Positions 1 through 8,226 of a DNA stretch of 64,000 nucleotides are shown one piece after another (within the stretch, counting starts at the first letter, position 1; the number at the start of each line of letters is the position of its first letter). Origin of the DNA: 66-474 sp039923855 (GTDB taxonomy: Bacteria; Pseudomonadota; Gammaproteobacteria; Xanthomonadales; Rhodanobacteraceae). The stretch lies in NCBI GenBank assembly GCA_039923855.1, contig JBDTBW010000085.1, forward strand, positions 8,581 to 72,580, in the 5' to 3' direction. The translations under genes were made by a program, and so were the position numbers. The notes under the pieces were generated by a model, which did no database searches, was not told the origin of the DNA, and saw nothing but the letters and a program-made list of their open reading frames with translations.

Positions 1-224
1 ACGCCGCTGCCTTCGTCGAGGAAGCTGGTCAGCCGCGCACGCGCGCCGATCGGATGATGGTGTCCGCACTTGGGACACACCATCAGGTTGCGCTCCAGTT
101 CCGGCGCATACAAAACGGTGCCGCAGCCGGCGCACTTCTCCCACACGCCTTCGGGCACCTTGCCCTTGGCGCCGGCGTTCTGCGTGCGGATGCGCGGGGT
201 CATCAGTTTCTGCAGCCAGGTCAT
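1..224 (-). CDS. accD: Acetyl-CoA carboxylase carboxyltransferase subunit beta (N-terminal part)
   Basis: The gene runs off the left edge, leaving the first ~74 residues. AccD pairs with AccA to form the carboxyltransferase that makes malonyl-CoA for fatty acid synthesis in the cytoplasm. The visible part holds the family's N-terminal zinc ribbon: Cys31-x2-Cys34 and Cys50-x2-Cys53, within CAGC and CPKC. The start MTWLQKLMTPRI is typical of gammaproteobacterial AccD. It lies 46 nt downstream of the trpA stop on the same strand, and the trpFBA-accD order is common in this lineage. The catalytic domain is outside the window. Confidence 0.95.
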   Translation of the reverse strand, partial: MTWLQKLMTPRIRTQNAGAKGKVPEGVWEKCAGCGTVLYAPELERNLMVCPKCGHHHPIGARARLTSFLDEGSG

Positions 225-270
225 AACTTGGACCGCTCAACAATTCCCTAGAATACAACGACGGATGAAA

Positions 271-1086
271 TCAATGTTTATCGAGCGCAGCCCGGATCGG
301 CGCCAGAAAATCCTCCGCGCGCGCGCGCGCCTCGTCGCCATTGGCGCTGCCGGCCAATCTATCGACCAGCGCCGAGCCGATCACCACCGCATCGGCGAAC
401 GCGCTGATCGCCTTGGCGCTGGCTGCATCCTTGATGCCGAAGCCGACGGCGATCGGCACCTCGCACGATGCACGCAAGCTCGTCACGCGCCGTTCGACTT
501 CGCCAACGTCGAGATTCGAGGCACCGGTGATGCCAGCGAATGACACGTAATAAAGATAACCTTCCGCAGCGGCCGAGAGATCGGCCAGCCGCGCATCCGA
601 TGTGGTCGGCGCGGCCAGCAGGATGCACCGCAATCCGGCATCGCGTAATGATTGCAGTTCGGCGGATTCCTCCAGCGGACAATCCACGATCAGGACACCA
701 TCCACGCCGGCATCTTTGGCTTCCCGCGCAAAACGTTCAATACGAAAGATTTCGATGGGGTTGAGATAGCCCATCAGCACGATCGGCGTGCTCATATCCC
801 GGCCCCGAAACGCGCGCACCCATTGCAGAATCTGCTCGATGCCGATGCCTTTGACCAGCGCGCGCTCGCCGGCGTGCTGGATCGTCGACCCATCCGCCAT
901 CGGATCGGAAAACGGCACGCCCAGTTCGATCACGTCCGCGCCGGTTTCGACCAGCGCGTGCATCACCGCAACGGTCGCCCCGGGCACGGGATCGCCCGCG
1001 GTGATGAAGGGGATCAGGCCCGTTCGCTGCTTCGCACGGAGTTCGCTGAAGCGGGCATCGATGCGATTTGCGAGTCCCGTTTTCAT
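271..1086 (-). CDS. trpA: Tryptophan synthase alpha subunit
   Basis: TrpA cleaves indole-3-glycerol phosphate to indole and glyceraldehyde 3-phosphate and channels indole to TrpB. The 271-aa protein is of normal length for this TIM-barrel family. The motif VIELGVPFSDPMADG supplies the two catalytic acids, Glu54 and Asp65. The phosphate-binding signature near GFGIKD and VVIGSALVD is also present. The start overlaps the trpB stop by 4 nt (ATGA), so translation is probably coupled in the trpF-trpB-trpA run. Confidence 0.97.
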   Translation of the reverse strand: MKTGLANRIDARFSELRAKQRTGLIPFITAGDPVPGATVAVMHALVETGADVIELGVPFSDPMADGSTIQHAGERALVKGIGIEQILQWVRAFRGRDMSTPIVLMGYLNPIEIFRIERFAREAKDAGVDGVLIVDCPLEESAELQSLRDAGLRCILLAAPTTSDARLADLSAAAEGYLYYVSFAGITGASNLDVGEVERRVTSLRASCEVPIAVGFGIKDAASAKAISAFADAVVIGSALVDRLAGSANGDEARARAEDFLAPIRAALDKH

Positions 1087-2312
1087 AGCGCGAATCCTTC
1101 TCGCGCGGCGATCGTATGCACATCCTTGTCGCCACGGCCTGACAGATTGCAGAGGATCAATTTGTCCTGTGACAATTCACGCGCCAGTTTGACCGCCTGC
1201 GCGACGGCGTGACTGGATTCCAGCGCGGCAAGGATACCTTCGGTTTTTGCGAGCAAATGAAATGCCGCCAACGCCTCGTCATCGGTCACGCCGACATATT
1301 CGGCGCGCCCGGTGTCTTTCAGATAAGCGTGTTCGGGACCGACGCCCGGATAGTCGAGACCGGCGGAGACCGAATGCGTTTCGGTGATCTGGCCGTTGTC
1401 GTCGCACAACACGTAGGTGCGGTTGCCGTGCAGCACGCCGAGGCGACCGGCAACCAGCGACGCGGCGTGGTGCCCGCTGGCCAACCCCAAACCCGCTGCT
1501 TCAGCACCGACGATGCGTACGTTGCGATCGTTCAAAAAAGCGTGGAACAAGCCGATCGCGTTGGAACCGCCGCCGACGCACGCGACCAGCGCATCCGGCA
1601 ACCGTTGGTACTGCTCCAGCATCTGCGCACGCGCTTCGCGCCCGACCACCGCGTTGAAATCGCGCACCATCATCGGATACGGATGCGGACCTGCGACGGT
1701 GCCGATGATGTAAAACGTGTCGCGCACGTTGGTCACCCAATCGCGCAGCGCTTCGTTCAGGGCGTCTTTCAGCGTCTTCGAGCCGGACGTCACCGGGATC
1801 ACTTCCGCGCCCAGCAATTTCATCCGGTACATATTGATCTTCTGCCGCTCGATATCCACCACGCCCATGTATACGATGCATTGCATGCCGAAACGCGCGC
1901 AGACCGTCGCGGTGGCGACGCCGTGTTGGCCCGCCCCGGTCTCGGCGATGATCCGCGTCTTGCCCATGTTGCGCGCGACCAGCGCCTGACCCACGGTATT
2001 GTTGATCTTGTGCGCGCCGGTGTGATTCAAATCCTCGCGCTTCAACAGGATCTGCGCGCCACCGATTTTTTTCGACAACCGGCGCGCGTGATAAATCGGC
2101 GATGGCCGGCCGACATAGTGTTTGAGATCGTGGTCGAGCTCGGCGATGAAAGCCGGGTCGTCGCGCAACGATAAATACGCAGCCGTCAATTCCTGCAACG
2201 GCGCGATCAGCGTCTCGGCGACGAACACGCCACCGTATGGCCCGAAACGGCCATGCGCGTCGGGGAAGGTCTGATAATCGGGTGGCGCGGGAATGCGCGG
2301 CATATCGCTCAT
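1083..2312 (-). CDS. trpB: Tryptophan synthase beta subunit
   Basis: TrpB condenses indole with L-serine on pyridoxal phosphate to give tryptophan. The 409-aa protein has the PLP lysine in HTGAHKINN (about residue 100) and the phosphate-cradling glycine loop GGGSNAIG. Length is normal. Its ATG overlaps the trpF stop by 4 nt and its own stop overlaps the trpA start by 4 nt. The segment just upstream, which encodes the trpF tail, is a palindromic repeat composite, so the ribosome entering trpB must first traverse two hairpins. Confidence 0.97.
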   Translation of the reverse strand: MSDMPRIPAPPDYQTFPDAHGRFGPYGGVFVAETLIAPLQELTAAYLSLRDDPAFIAELDHDLKHYVGRPSPIYHARRLSKKIGGAQILLKREDLNHTGAHKINNTVGQALVARNMGKTRIIAETGAGQHGVATATVCARFGMQCIVYMGVVDIERQKINMYRMKLLGAEVIPVTSGSKTLKDALNEALRDWVTNVRDTFYIIGTVAGPHPYPMMVRDFNAVVGREARAQMLEQYQRLPDALVACVGGGSNAIGLFHAFLNDRNVRIVGAEAAGLGLASGHHAASLVAGRLGVLHGNRTYVLCDDNGQITETHSVSAGLDYPGVGPEHAYLKDTGRAEYVGVTDDEALAAFHLLAKTEGILAALESSHAVAQAVKLARELSQDKLILCNLSGRGDKDVHTIAAREGFAL

Positions 2313-3049
2313 CTCTTGCCCTCTCCCTTCGGGAGAGGGCGGCCGAAGGCCGGGCGAGGGTTCGGGATAACGGGGACGGAGGAAGTTTCCGAGCCCTCAT
2401 CCGTGCCCCTCTCCGAATGGGAGAGGGATTCAAAAGCATTGATCGCTGCGAAGAATGCGCGCAGCTTGTGATGATCCTTGACGCCCGGCGCGGATTCCAC
2501 GCCGCTGGCGACATCCACGGCCCACGGGCGCACCGTGCGGATTGCATTCGCAACGTTGTCCGCATTCAAGCCACCGGCGAGGATGACCGGGCGATCCAGA
2601 TCGCGTGGCACGCGCGTCCAATCGAAAACCCTTCCCTGCCCGCCCTGCGCACCCGCCGCGTGACCGTCCAGCACGAATCCGATCGCGCGCGGATGCGCAT
2701 CGACGAACGTGCGCACGTCTGCCGCGCCGTCCATGCCGATCGCCTTGAGGTAGCGCACACCGAAAGATTCGCAAAACGCCGCGTCTTCGCTGCCGTGGAA
2801 TTGCACGAGGTCCGGGCGCACCGCATCGATGATCTCCCGCACACGACTCGCGGGAAGATCGTGCGTGAGCATCACCGCGTCGACGAAGGCCGGTAATGCT
2901 TCGCGTATCGCACGCGCGCGTTCGATCGACATGCAACGCGGACTTGACGGCGTCATCACCATGCCGATCGCATCTGCGCCCAACCCGCACGCGAGCAACG
3001 CGTCCTCGACGCGGGTAATGCCGCAGATTTTCACGCGGGTGCGATGCAT
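2309..3049 (-). CDS. trpF: Phosphoribosylanthranilate isomerase with a repeat-derived C-terminal tail
   Basis: TrpF converts phosphoribosylanthranilate to CdRP in tryptophan synthesis. Start MHRTRVKICGITR was chosen over an upstream in-frame ATG at 3082 because TrpF proteins begin just before the KICG motif, which carries the catalytic Cys. The last family-like residues are about DHHKLRAFFAAINA. After these come ~40 extra residues (roughly 207-246) rich in Ser, Glu, Pro and Gly. They are encoded by a CTCTCCC/GGGAGAG hairpin composite at 2318-2427 that elsewhere in the window is intergenic. The frame stays open through the repeat and ends in an ATGA overlap with trpB. Family members are usually 200-215 aa; this one is 246. 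Confidence 0.93.
   Translation of the reverse strand: MHRTRVKICGITRVEDALLACGLGADAIGMVMTPSSPRCMSIERARAIREALPAFVDAVMLTHDLPASRVREIIDAVRPDLVQFHGSEDAAFCESFGVRYLKAIGMDGAADVRTFVDAHPRAIGFVLDGHAAGAQGGQGRVFDWTRVPRDLDRPVILAGGLNADNVANAIRTVRPWAVDVASGVESAPGVKDHHKLRAFFAAINAFESLSHSERGTDEGSETSSVPVIPNPRPAFGRPLPKGEGKR
2318..2427. repeat. CTCTCCC/GGGAGAG hairpin composite, inside trpF
   Basis: Two hairpins face each other. 2318-2327 pairs with 2331-2340 (10 bp, 3-nt loop) and 2407-2414 pairs with 2420-2427 (8 bp, 5-nt loop). The inner flanks carry inverted GAGGGTTCGG and GAGCCCTCATCC motifs, the architecture of a BIME-like pair. Related composites lie at 9368-9503, 16375-16483, 23438-23529 and 32081-32185. This copy is translated as the TrpF tail. 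Confidence 0.85.
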
Positions 3050-3083
3050 CCGATTCCTTTGTGTTCCAAAAAAGCAAGACAAT

Positions 3084-3112
3084 CCGCGAATGAACGCAAA
3101 TGAACGCGAATA
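3084..3112. repeat. Short tandem repeat upstream of trpF
   Basis: About three 10-bp units of the type CGCGAATGAA / CGCAAATGAA / CGCGAAT are followed by an A-tract. The stretch is AT-rich against a GC-rich background and lies in the 100-bp gap between truA and trpF. Its role is unknown. Confidence 0.6.
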
Positions 3113-3149
3113 AAAAAAACAAACTTGAATAATTTGCGTTTATTGGTGT

Positions 3150-3941
3150 TCACAGCGAGCTGTTGTTTTGCATTGCCAACGTGACATCAGCCGGAAGCCC
3201 CCATTCTGCCGGATATCGCGGGCCGACGAAGATCAGCCCTTGCGCAGGCGCGGTGGCGCCGGCAATGCTGCGGTCGCGCTGATGCAGCAATTGCGCGATC
3301 CATTCGCGCTGACGTTCGCCGCGTCCGATTTGCAGCAACGAACCCACGATATTGCGCACCATGTGGTGCAGGAAGGCATTGGCCTCGATCTCGACGATCA
3401 CGCATTCGCCATCACGGCGCACGTCGATCCCCAGAACCTCGCGGCGCGCGTGTGCGGCCTGGCATGCGATCGCGCGAAACGCGGAGAAGTCGTGTTCGCC
3501 GACCAACGCCTGCGCTGCGTCGTGCATCGCTCCCGCTTCCAGCGGCACGCGCTCCCACGATGCAAACCGCGCATCCAGCGCGGGACGGACCGCGCGATTG
3601 AGAAGTGTGTAACGGTAGCGCCGCGCCCGCGCCGCATGGCGCGCGTGGAAATCCGGCGCGACCGCGCGCGTCCAGCGCACCGCGATCTGCGGCGGCAAGC
3701 GCGTGGTCGCGCCGAGCGTCCATGCGCGTTCTCCCCGTTGCGCATCGCTGTCGAAATGGATGACCTGGCAGCGCGCGTGCACACCGGCATCGGTGCGGCC
3801 CGCGCACGTCACCGCGACCGGATGATCAGCGACGAACGACAACGCATCTTCCACCGCGGCTTGCAGACTCGGCCCGTGCTTCAGCCGTTGCCAGCCGAAG
3901 AAACCGGTGCCGTCGTATTCGATGCCGAGGGCGTAGCGCAT
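3150..3941 (-). CDS. truA: tRNA pseudouridine(38-40) synthase
   Basis: TruA converts uridines 38-40 of the tRNA anticodon stem-loop to pseudouridine. The start MRYALGIEYDGTGFFGWQ matches the family N-terminus; in-frame ATGs upstream (to 4001) would add sequence that lies in a dispersed repeat. The catalytic Asp is in the GRTDAGVHA motif. The 263-aa length is normal. The order fimV-truA-trpF is typical of Lysobacterales and related gammaproteobacteria, and all lie on the minus strand. Confidence 0.95.
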   Translation of the reverse strand: MRYALGIEYDGTGFFGWQRLKHGPSLQAAVEDALSFVADHPVAVTCAGRTDAGVHARCQVIHFDSDAQRGERAWTLGATTRLPPQIAVRWTRAVAPDFHARHAARARRYRYTLLNRAVRPALDARFASWERVPLEAGAMHDAAQALVGEHDFSAFRAIACQAAHARREVLGIDVRRDGECVIVEIEANAFLHHMVRNIVGSLLQIGRGERQREWIAQLLHQRDRSIAGATAPAQGLIFVGPRYPAEWGLPADVTLAMQNNSSL

Positions 3942-3970
3942 TCGTGTAGCGGATTCCAATCTCGGCAAGA

Positions 3971-4032
3971 ATCCATCCTTGGAGCCACTTCCAATCGGCA
4001 TCCTGCCTCATCCTGAGGCGGCGCGCGCGATG
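3971..4032. repeat. Dispersed repeat between fimV and truA (copy 1)
   Basis: This ~60-bp stretch resembles 36782-36842. They share CCATCC, then ATCGGCATC, TGCCTCA and the end CGCGATG, with roughly two thirds identity by eye. It lies upstream of truA. Confidence 0.45.
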
Positions 4033-4057
4033 TGTTTCTTCGCATCGCGCCCACGCG

Positions 4058-6385
4058 TCACTTCAGACCTTCCAGCAACCGCTGCGCCTCGTCCCTCTGC
4101 ATCTGGGAGCCCTCGTTCGACACTTCTTCCAGCATCGCGCGAGCGCCGGCGGGATCGCCCATGTCGAGATAGGCGCGCGCTAGGTCGAGCTTGGTATCGA
4201 CCGGGTCGTCGCTGAACGGCAGTGCATCGTCGGCTTCCGGGGCGGACGCGGACAAGCCGGTATCCGCATCGGCAACCTCGGGCGTTGCATGTTCATCGGC
4301 AAAGCCGGGCACCGCATGTTGGCGGGTCACATCGTCGTGGATGTCCTGGCCGGCCACCGCCAGTTGCGGCACAAGCGCTTTACCCCTAACCATTCCCGGC
4401 TCCGCCACCGGTTCCGGCGGAGGTTCGTCGAAGGCGAAACGGTATTTGTCCTCACCCGCGGACTCCGCTTCACGGCTTTGCTGAGCGGCAAGTTCTTCGG
4501 CTGAGGCCGGCGCCGTGGCGAACAATGGATGCGCGGGCGCCAATTGCTCGCCCATCGCCAACACGTCAAGCCACTGCGGTTGCGGCGGATCGACGACGTA
4601 CTCGTGCATCCGCTCGGCGGCGGCTTCGAACTGCGCTGCATTGCCGCGTTCGAAATAGAAACGGCACAGCGCGAGATGCGCGTCGAGATCGCCGGGATGA
4701 TCGGCGATTTGCGCGTGCAGCGCATCCTCGCGTTCGGCCTCGATCGCCGCATCGTCGGGCGTGCGCGCCAGTGGCGACTCGCCGAAATGATCGGCCAGCG
4801 ATGACTCGCTGTCGAGCGGCTCGGACAACGGACGCGGTCGGCGCAACAGGCCGAGCAGGATCAACGCCAGCAGCACGATCGCGCCAATCACCCAGGTCAG
4901 CGGTTGCCGATACCACGGCAACGCCTCGCCAGGTTGCGCCCCGGCACGCGGCAGCGCTCGTTTGACCGGCGTTGGTAGCGCGACGGTTTTATTGACCGCT
5001 GCGGTCGTCGCCACTGGCGCGGCGGGCGAAACCGCCGTTGTCACGATTGCCGGCGCGGCGCTGGTCGATGCCGTCGCAGCCGGCGTGGTGCCGCCGGCGG
5101 CTTTCGGCACGGCGGCAATCGACGCGCCAGCGGCCGGCGCTGGGGCGCTTGAAGCCACGACGGGCTTGCCCTCCTGCTGTTGCGCTTGCGCCAGTTTGCG
5201 CTGCAACTCGGCGATCTGCGCGTCCTTCATTCCCAGCAGTTTCTGGTTCTTGCCGCTGATGTCCGCCAGTTGCTTGGCACGCGATTGCAGATCGTTGTTT
5301 TCCTGCTTCGCGCTGGTCAGCGCTTCCTTGGTGGTCGCGAGTTGCTGCTTCAAGCCCGCGACGGTGTCGTTGCTACTGCCACCGCTCTGCCCCGGGCGGC
5401 TCGCCGCCGAGCCGCCGCCCTTCACAGGTGGAATCAGCGCGAGCCTATCGGACGTGTTGGCGGTTTTCTCCGCGACCGCGGATGGTGTTGTCGACTGCGC
5501 CGTGGTGTTTTCCCCGACCACGGTCGCCTTGCGCGCGGCGGCGCCGCGCCAATCCTCGTACTGCCGGTGTACTTGCGCGCGCGCTTCTGCGGCGCTGGTC
5601 GCGTCGATCGCTTCGCGGGTCGGAATCCGCAGGATCGCGCCGCTGCGCAGCGAATTGATGTTGTCGCGATAGAACGCATCCGGATTGGTTTGCTTCAGCG
5701 CCAGCATCATCTGATCGACGCTGACCTGCGGGTCTGTGCGTGTTCGTGTTGCGACTTTGTAAAGTGTGTCGCCATGCGCCACCGTGTATTCGCCGTTGCG
5801 CGCGTGGCTCGGCGCCGCGGTTGCGGCCGGCAACGCGGAGGTTGGTTGCGGCGATGCTTGCGGTTGTGTCGCTGGACGCGGCTGCGTCATTTGCGACGCG
5901 GGCGTCTGCTGCGCGGGCGCGGGAATCGTCTGCGGCGCCGCCGTCTCCTGCGGCGCGGGCGCTGACGTCTCATCTTCCGCGGGCGGCGTGGAGGCGATCA
6001 CCGGATCCAGTAGTACGGTGTATTCGCGCAATTGCCGTCCCTTGCGCGAGTTAACCTGCAGCAGAAAATCCAGATACGGATCGCCCACCGGCTGGCTGCT
6101 GGTGATCAGTACGATCTTGTGGCCAGTGCTGTCGGTGACGATGTTGAAATGCAGGTCGACGCCATACGGACGCGTCAAACCCACGCGCGCGAAATCGGCA
6201 TCCGACGCCAGGCTCACGCTGAGCCCCTCGCCTTCCGAGAGATTGTCGAGTTGTATCGGGATTTCCGCCACCAGCGGCTCGTCGAGCGTGGATTTCACGC
6301 GGATCTGACCCAGTTGCAGCGCCAGCGCGGAGCTGCTGCCCAAGACGAGCGATACGGCCAAGGCGATTTTCAACATTGACTTCAT
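4058..6385 (-). CDS. fimV: FimV/HubP-family polar assembly protein
   Basis: The 775-aa protein has a signal peptide (about residues 1-23) and the FimV N-terminal domain beginning LQLGQIRVKSTLDEPL. A Pro/Ala/Gln-rich stretch precedes a periplasmic LysM domain around residue 200 (GEYTVAHGDTLYKVA). Then come a coiled coil near 345-405, a single membrane helix near 500 (TWVIGAIVLLALILLGLL), and a cytoplasmic TPR region ending in the conserved FimV C-terminal motif (LDLARAYLDMGD ... EAQRLLEGLK). FimV proteins link peptidoglycan to type IV pilus, type II secretion and polar chemosensory machinery. A second in-frame ATG at 6376 is an equally good start. Confidence 0.93.
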   Translation of the reverse strand: MKSMLKIALAVSLVLGSSSALALQLGQIRVKSTLDEPLVAEIPIQLDNLSEGEGLSVSLASDADFARVGLTRPYGVDLHFNIVTDSTGHKIVLITSSQPVGDPYLDFLLQVNSRKGRQLREYTVLLDPVIASTPPAEDETSAPAPQETAAPQTIPAPAQQTPASQMTQPRPATQPQASPQPTSALPAATAAPSHARNGEYTVAHGDTLYKVATRTRTDPQVSVDQMMLALKQTNPDAFYRDNINSLRSGAILRIPTREAIDATSAAEARAQVHRQYEDWRGAAARKATVVGENTTAQSTTPSAVAEKTANTSDRLALIPPVKGGGSAASRPGQSGGSSNDTVAGLKQQLATTKEALTSAKQENNDLQSRAKQLADISGKNQKLLGMKDAQIAELQRKLAQAQQQEGKPVVASSAPAPAAGASIAAVPKAAGGTTPAATASTSAAPAIVTTAVSPAAPVATTAAVNKTVALPTPVKRALPRAGAQPGEALPWYRQPLTWVIGAIVLLALILLGLLRRPRPLSEPLDSESSLADHFGESPLARTPDDAAIEAEREDALHAQIADHPGDLDAHLALCRFYFERGNAAQFEAAAERMHEYVVDPPQPQWLDVLAMGEQLAPAHPLFATAPASAEELAAQQSREAESAGEDKYRFAFDEPPPEPVAEPGMVRGKALVPQLAVAGQDIHDDVTRQHAVPGFADEHATPEVADADTGLSASAPEADDALPFSDDPVDTKLDLARAYLDMGDPAGARAMLEEVSNEGSQMQRDEAQRLLEGLK

Positions 6386-6476
6386 CGTCGTGTTCCCCGA
6401 TCACGTTAACCGAGCCGGCGCGCGGTTGGCCTTGCAAGATTAGCGGATTTTGGCCACGCCCACGCGACGAAGGCCG

Positions 6477-6809
6477 TCAATGCCCGCCGGCCTTGGCAGT
6501 CGGCGTGGCGCGCGCGCGCGCTTTGCCCGCCTGCGAAGCCTTCAATTGGCGTTGCAGCTCGGCGATTTGCCGGTCGCGTTGGGTTTGCGCCGCGCGCTCG
6601 GCGGCGGATTGTTTTTCCAGTTCCGTCACCCGCGCATGCCATTGCGCCGATTGTGCGTGCTGCCGTTGCAACGCGGTGTCGGCGTCGTGGAGTTGTCTCG
6701 CGGTTTTCGAAGTGGACGGGGCGTCTGTTCCCGTTGCGGGCGATGCGACAAGCATCGACGAGAATGCGATCGCCAGTGCAATGAAGACCGGTGCGATACG
6801 CGCGCTCAC
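6477..6809 (-). CDS. Small secreted coiled-coil protein between asd and fimV
   Basis: The start is a GTG that shares four bases with the asd stop (GTGA), giving VSARIAPVFIALAIAF, a clear signal peptide. Longer in-frame starts would lie inside asd in another frame and lack a signal sequence. The mature ~85 aa are almost entirely a predicted coiled coil rich in Gln, Glu, Arg and Ala with heptad-like spacing, ending in a basic tail. No family is recognised. Its place, translationally coupled to asd and just upstream of fimV, suggests a periplasmic partner of FimV or an envelope spacer; this is inference. Confidence 0.7.
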   Translation of the reverse strand: MSARIAPVFIALAIAFSSMLVASPATGTDAPSTSKTARQLHDADTALQRQHAQSAQWHARVTELEKQSAAERAAQTQRDRQIAELQRQLKASQAGKARARATPTAKAGGH

Positions 6810-7834
6810 AGGTAATCCCGTATCAAGTGTTCCGCGATCTGCACGGCGTTGAGCGCCGCGCCCTTGCGGATATTGTCCGACACCACCCACAAATTCAGGC
6901 CGCGCGGATGCGAGATGTCCTCGCGCACGCGGCCCACGAACACCGCGTCCTTGCCGGCCGCGTGTCCGACCGGGGTCGGATAACCACCCGGCTTGCGCTC
7001 GTCGACAACGACGACACCCGGCGCATTCGCCAACAACTCGCGCGCTTGCTCAGCCGACAATTTGGCGCGTGTTTCAATATGCACCGCTTCCGAATGCCCA
7101 TAAAACACCGGCACCCGCACGCAGGTCGCGTTGACCTGGATCGTATCGTCCTCCAGGATCTTGCGCGTCTCCCACATCATCTTCATTTCTTCTTTCGTGT
7201 AACCGTTGTCCTGGAAATCGTCGATGTGCGGGATCAGATTGAACGCGATCTGCGCCGGAAACTTTTTCGGCACGGCATTCTGGAAATTCAGCATCGCCGC
7301 GGTCTGCCGGCCGAGCTCCTCCATGCCGGAACGCCCCGCGCCCGACACCGATTGATAGGTCGCCACATTGATGCGCTCGATCCCGGCTGCGCGATGGATC
7401 GGCGCAAGCGCCACCAGCATCTGCATGGTAGAGCAATTGGGATTGGCGATGATGCCGCGGTTTGTGTACTGCGCGACCGCCTTCGGATTGACCTCGCTCA
7501 CAACCAATGGAATATCGTCGACGTAGCGAAACTCCGAAGTGTTGTCGATCACCACCGCGCCGGCTTCCGCCGCGCGCGGCGCGTGCTCGCGCGACACGCT
7601 GCCGCCGGCCGAAAAAAACGCGATGTCGATGCCGGCGAAGTCGCAGTCCGCGATATTTTTCACCGTCTTCGACTTGCTGGCGAAGTCCACTTTCCCGCCC
7701 GCCGAACGTTCGCTGGCCAGCGGCACCAGATCGCCAATCGGAAACTTGCGCTCGACGAGGATCGACAGCAACGTTTCACCGACCGCGCCAGTGGCACCGG
7801 CGATGGCGACGTTGTAATGGGTTTTCTTGCTCAT
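6806..7834 (-). CDS. asd: Aspartate-semialdehyde dehydrogenase
   Basis: Asd reduces aspartyl phosphate to aspartate semialdehyde, the branch point to lysine/diaminopimelate, threonine and methionine. The 342-aa protein has the NADP-binding glycine motif AGATGAVGETLL at the N-terminus, the catalytic Cys in NPNCSTMQ, and the His-containing motif VFYGHSEAVHIET. Length is normal. It lies 9 nt downstream of a small membrane-protein gene and overlaps the next gene by GTGA, so it belongs to the long minus-strand unit. Confidence 0.97.
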   Translation of the reverse strand: MSKKTHYNVAIAGATGAVGETLLSILVERKFPIGDLVPLASERSAGGKVDFASKSKTVKNIADCDFAGIDIAFFSAGGSVSREHAPRAAEAGAVVIDNTSEFRYVDDIPLVVSEVNPKAVAQYTNRGIIANPNCSTMQMLVALAPIHRAAGIERINVATYQSVSGAGRSGMEELGRQTAAMLNFQNAVPKKFPAQIAFNLIPHIDDFQDNGYTKEEMKMMWETRKILEDDTIQVNATCVRVPVFYGHSEAVHIETRAKLSAEQARELLANAPGVVVVDERKPGGYPTPVGHAAGKDAVFVGRVREDISHPRGLNLWVVSDNIRKGAALNAVQIAEHLIRDYL

Positions 7835-7843
7835 GATGCGTGC

Positions 7844-8224
7844 TTATTTGACTGCAATCAGCGTTGGAAGAATTTCGTCGCCAATCCAGAACCAGGCCAA
7901 TGCCGCGCCGAACAGAACGCCAAACAGCCACAGCATCCAACGCCAGCGCCGCCAGATCGCAGCATGCACGGACAGTTGCATGGGAATGTCCACGAGATAA
8001 GCCGCGCAGTAACAGACATTGGCAGGCACGGCCAATACGACCAAACCCAGCAGCAGTTCGAAACCAACCTCGTGGCGAATTTGGGCCCAGAATGCCGTCG
8101 CAGGCACGATCACCACCGCAATGAGCGCAAGGTTGTACACGATCCGGCGAAATTCCCAATAACGGATCGCGTCTCCAAGGACGGCACCCAGTGACGTGCG
8201 CGACGAATCCGGCAATGCCGTCAT
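7844..8224 (-). CDS. Four-helix membrane protein of unknown function
   Basis: About 126 aa with four hydrophobic segments (near FRRIVYNLALIAVVIVPA, LLLGLVVLAVPANVCYCAAY, WRWMLWLFGVLFG and a last short segment). It has a cytoplasmic-looking charged N-terminus and no motif I recognise. A start at 8230 would overlap the aroC stop (ATGA), but the AGGAG at the aroC end is better spaced for 8224. It sits between aroC and asd in the same direction. Confidence 0.75.
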   Translation of the reverse strand: MTALPDSSRTSLGAVLGDAIRYWEFRRIVYNLALIAVVIVPATAFWAQIRHEVGFELLLGLVVLAVPANVCYCAAYLVDIPMQLSVHAAIWRRWRWMLWLFGVLFGAALAWFWIGDEILPTLIAVK

Positions 8225-8226
8225 GA

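Noticed and set aside
5180..5965. Plus-strand frames opposite fimV
   Set aside because: Low-complexity Arg/Leu-rich products that come from the Ala/Gln/Pro-rich fimV coding strand.
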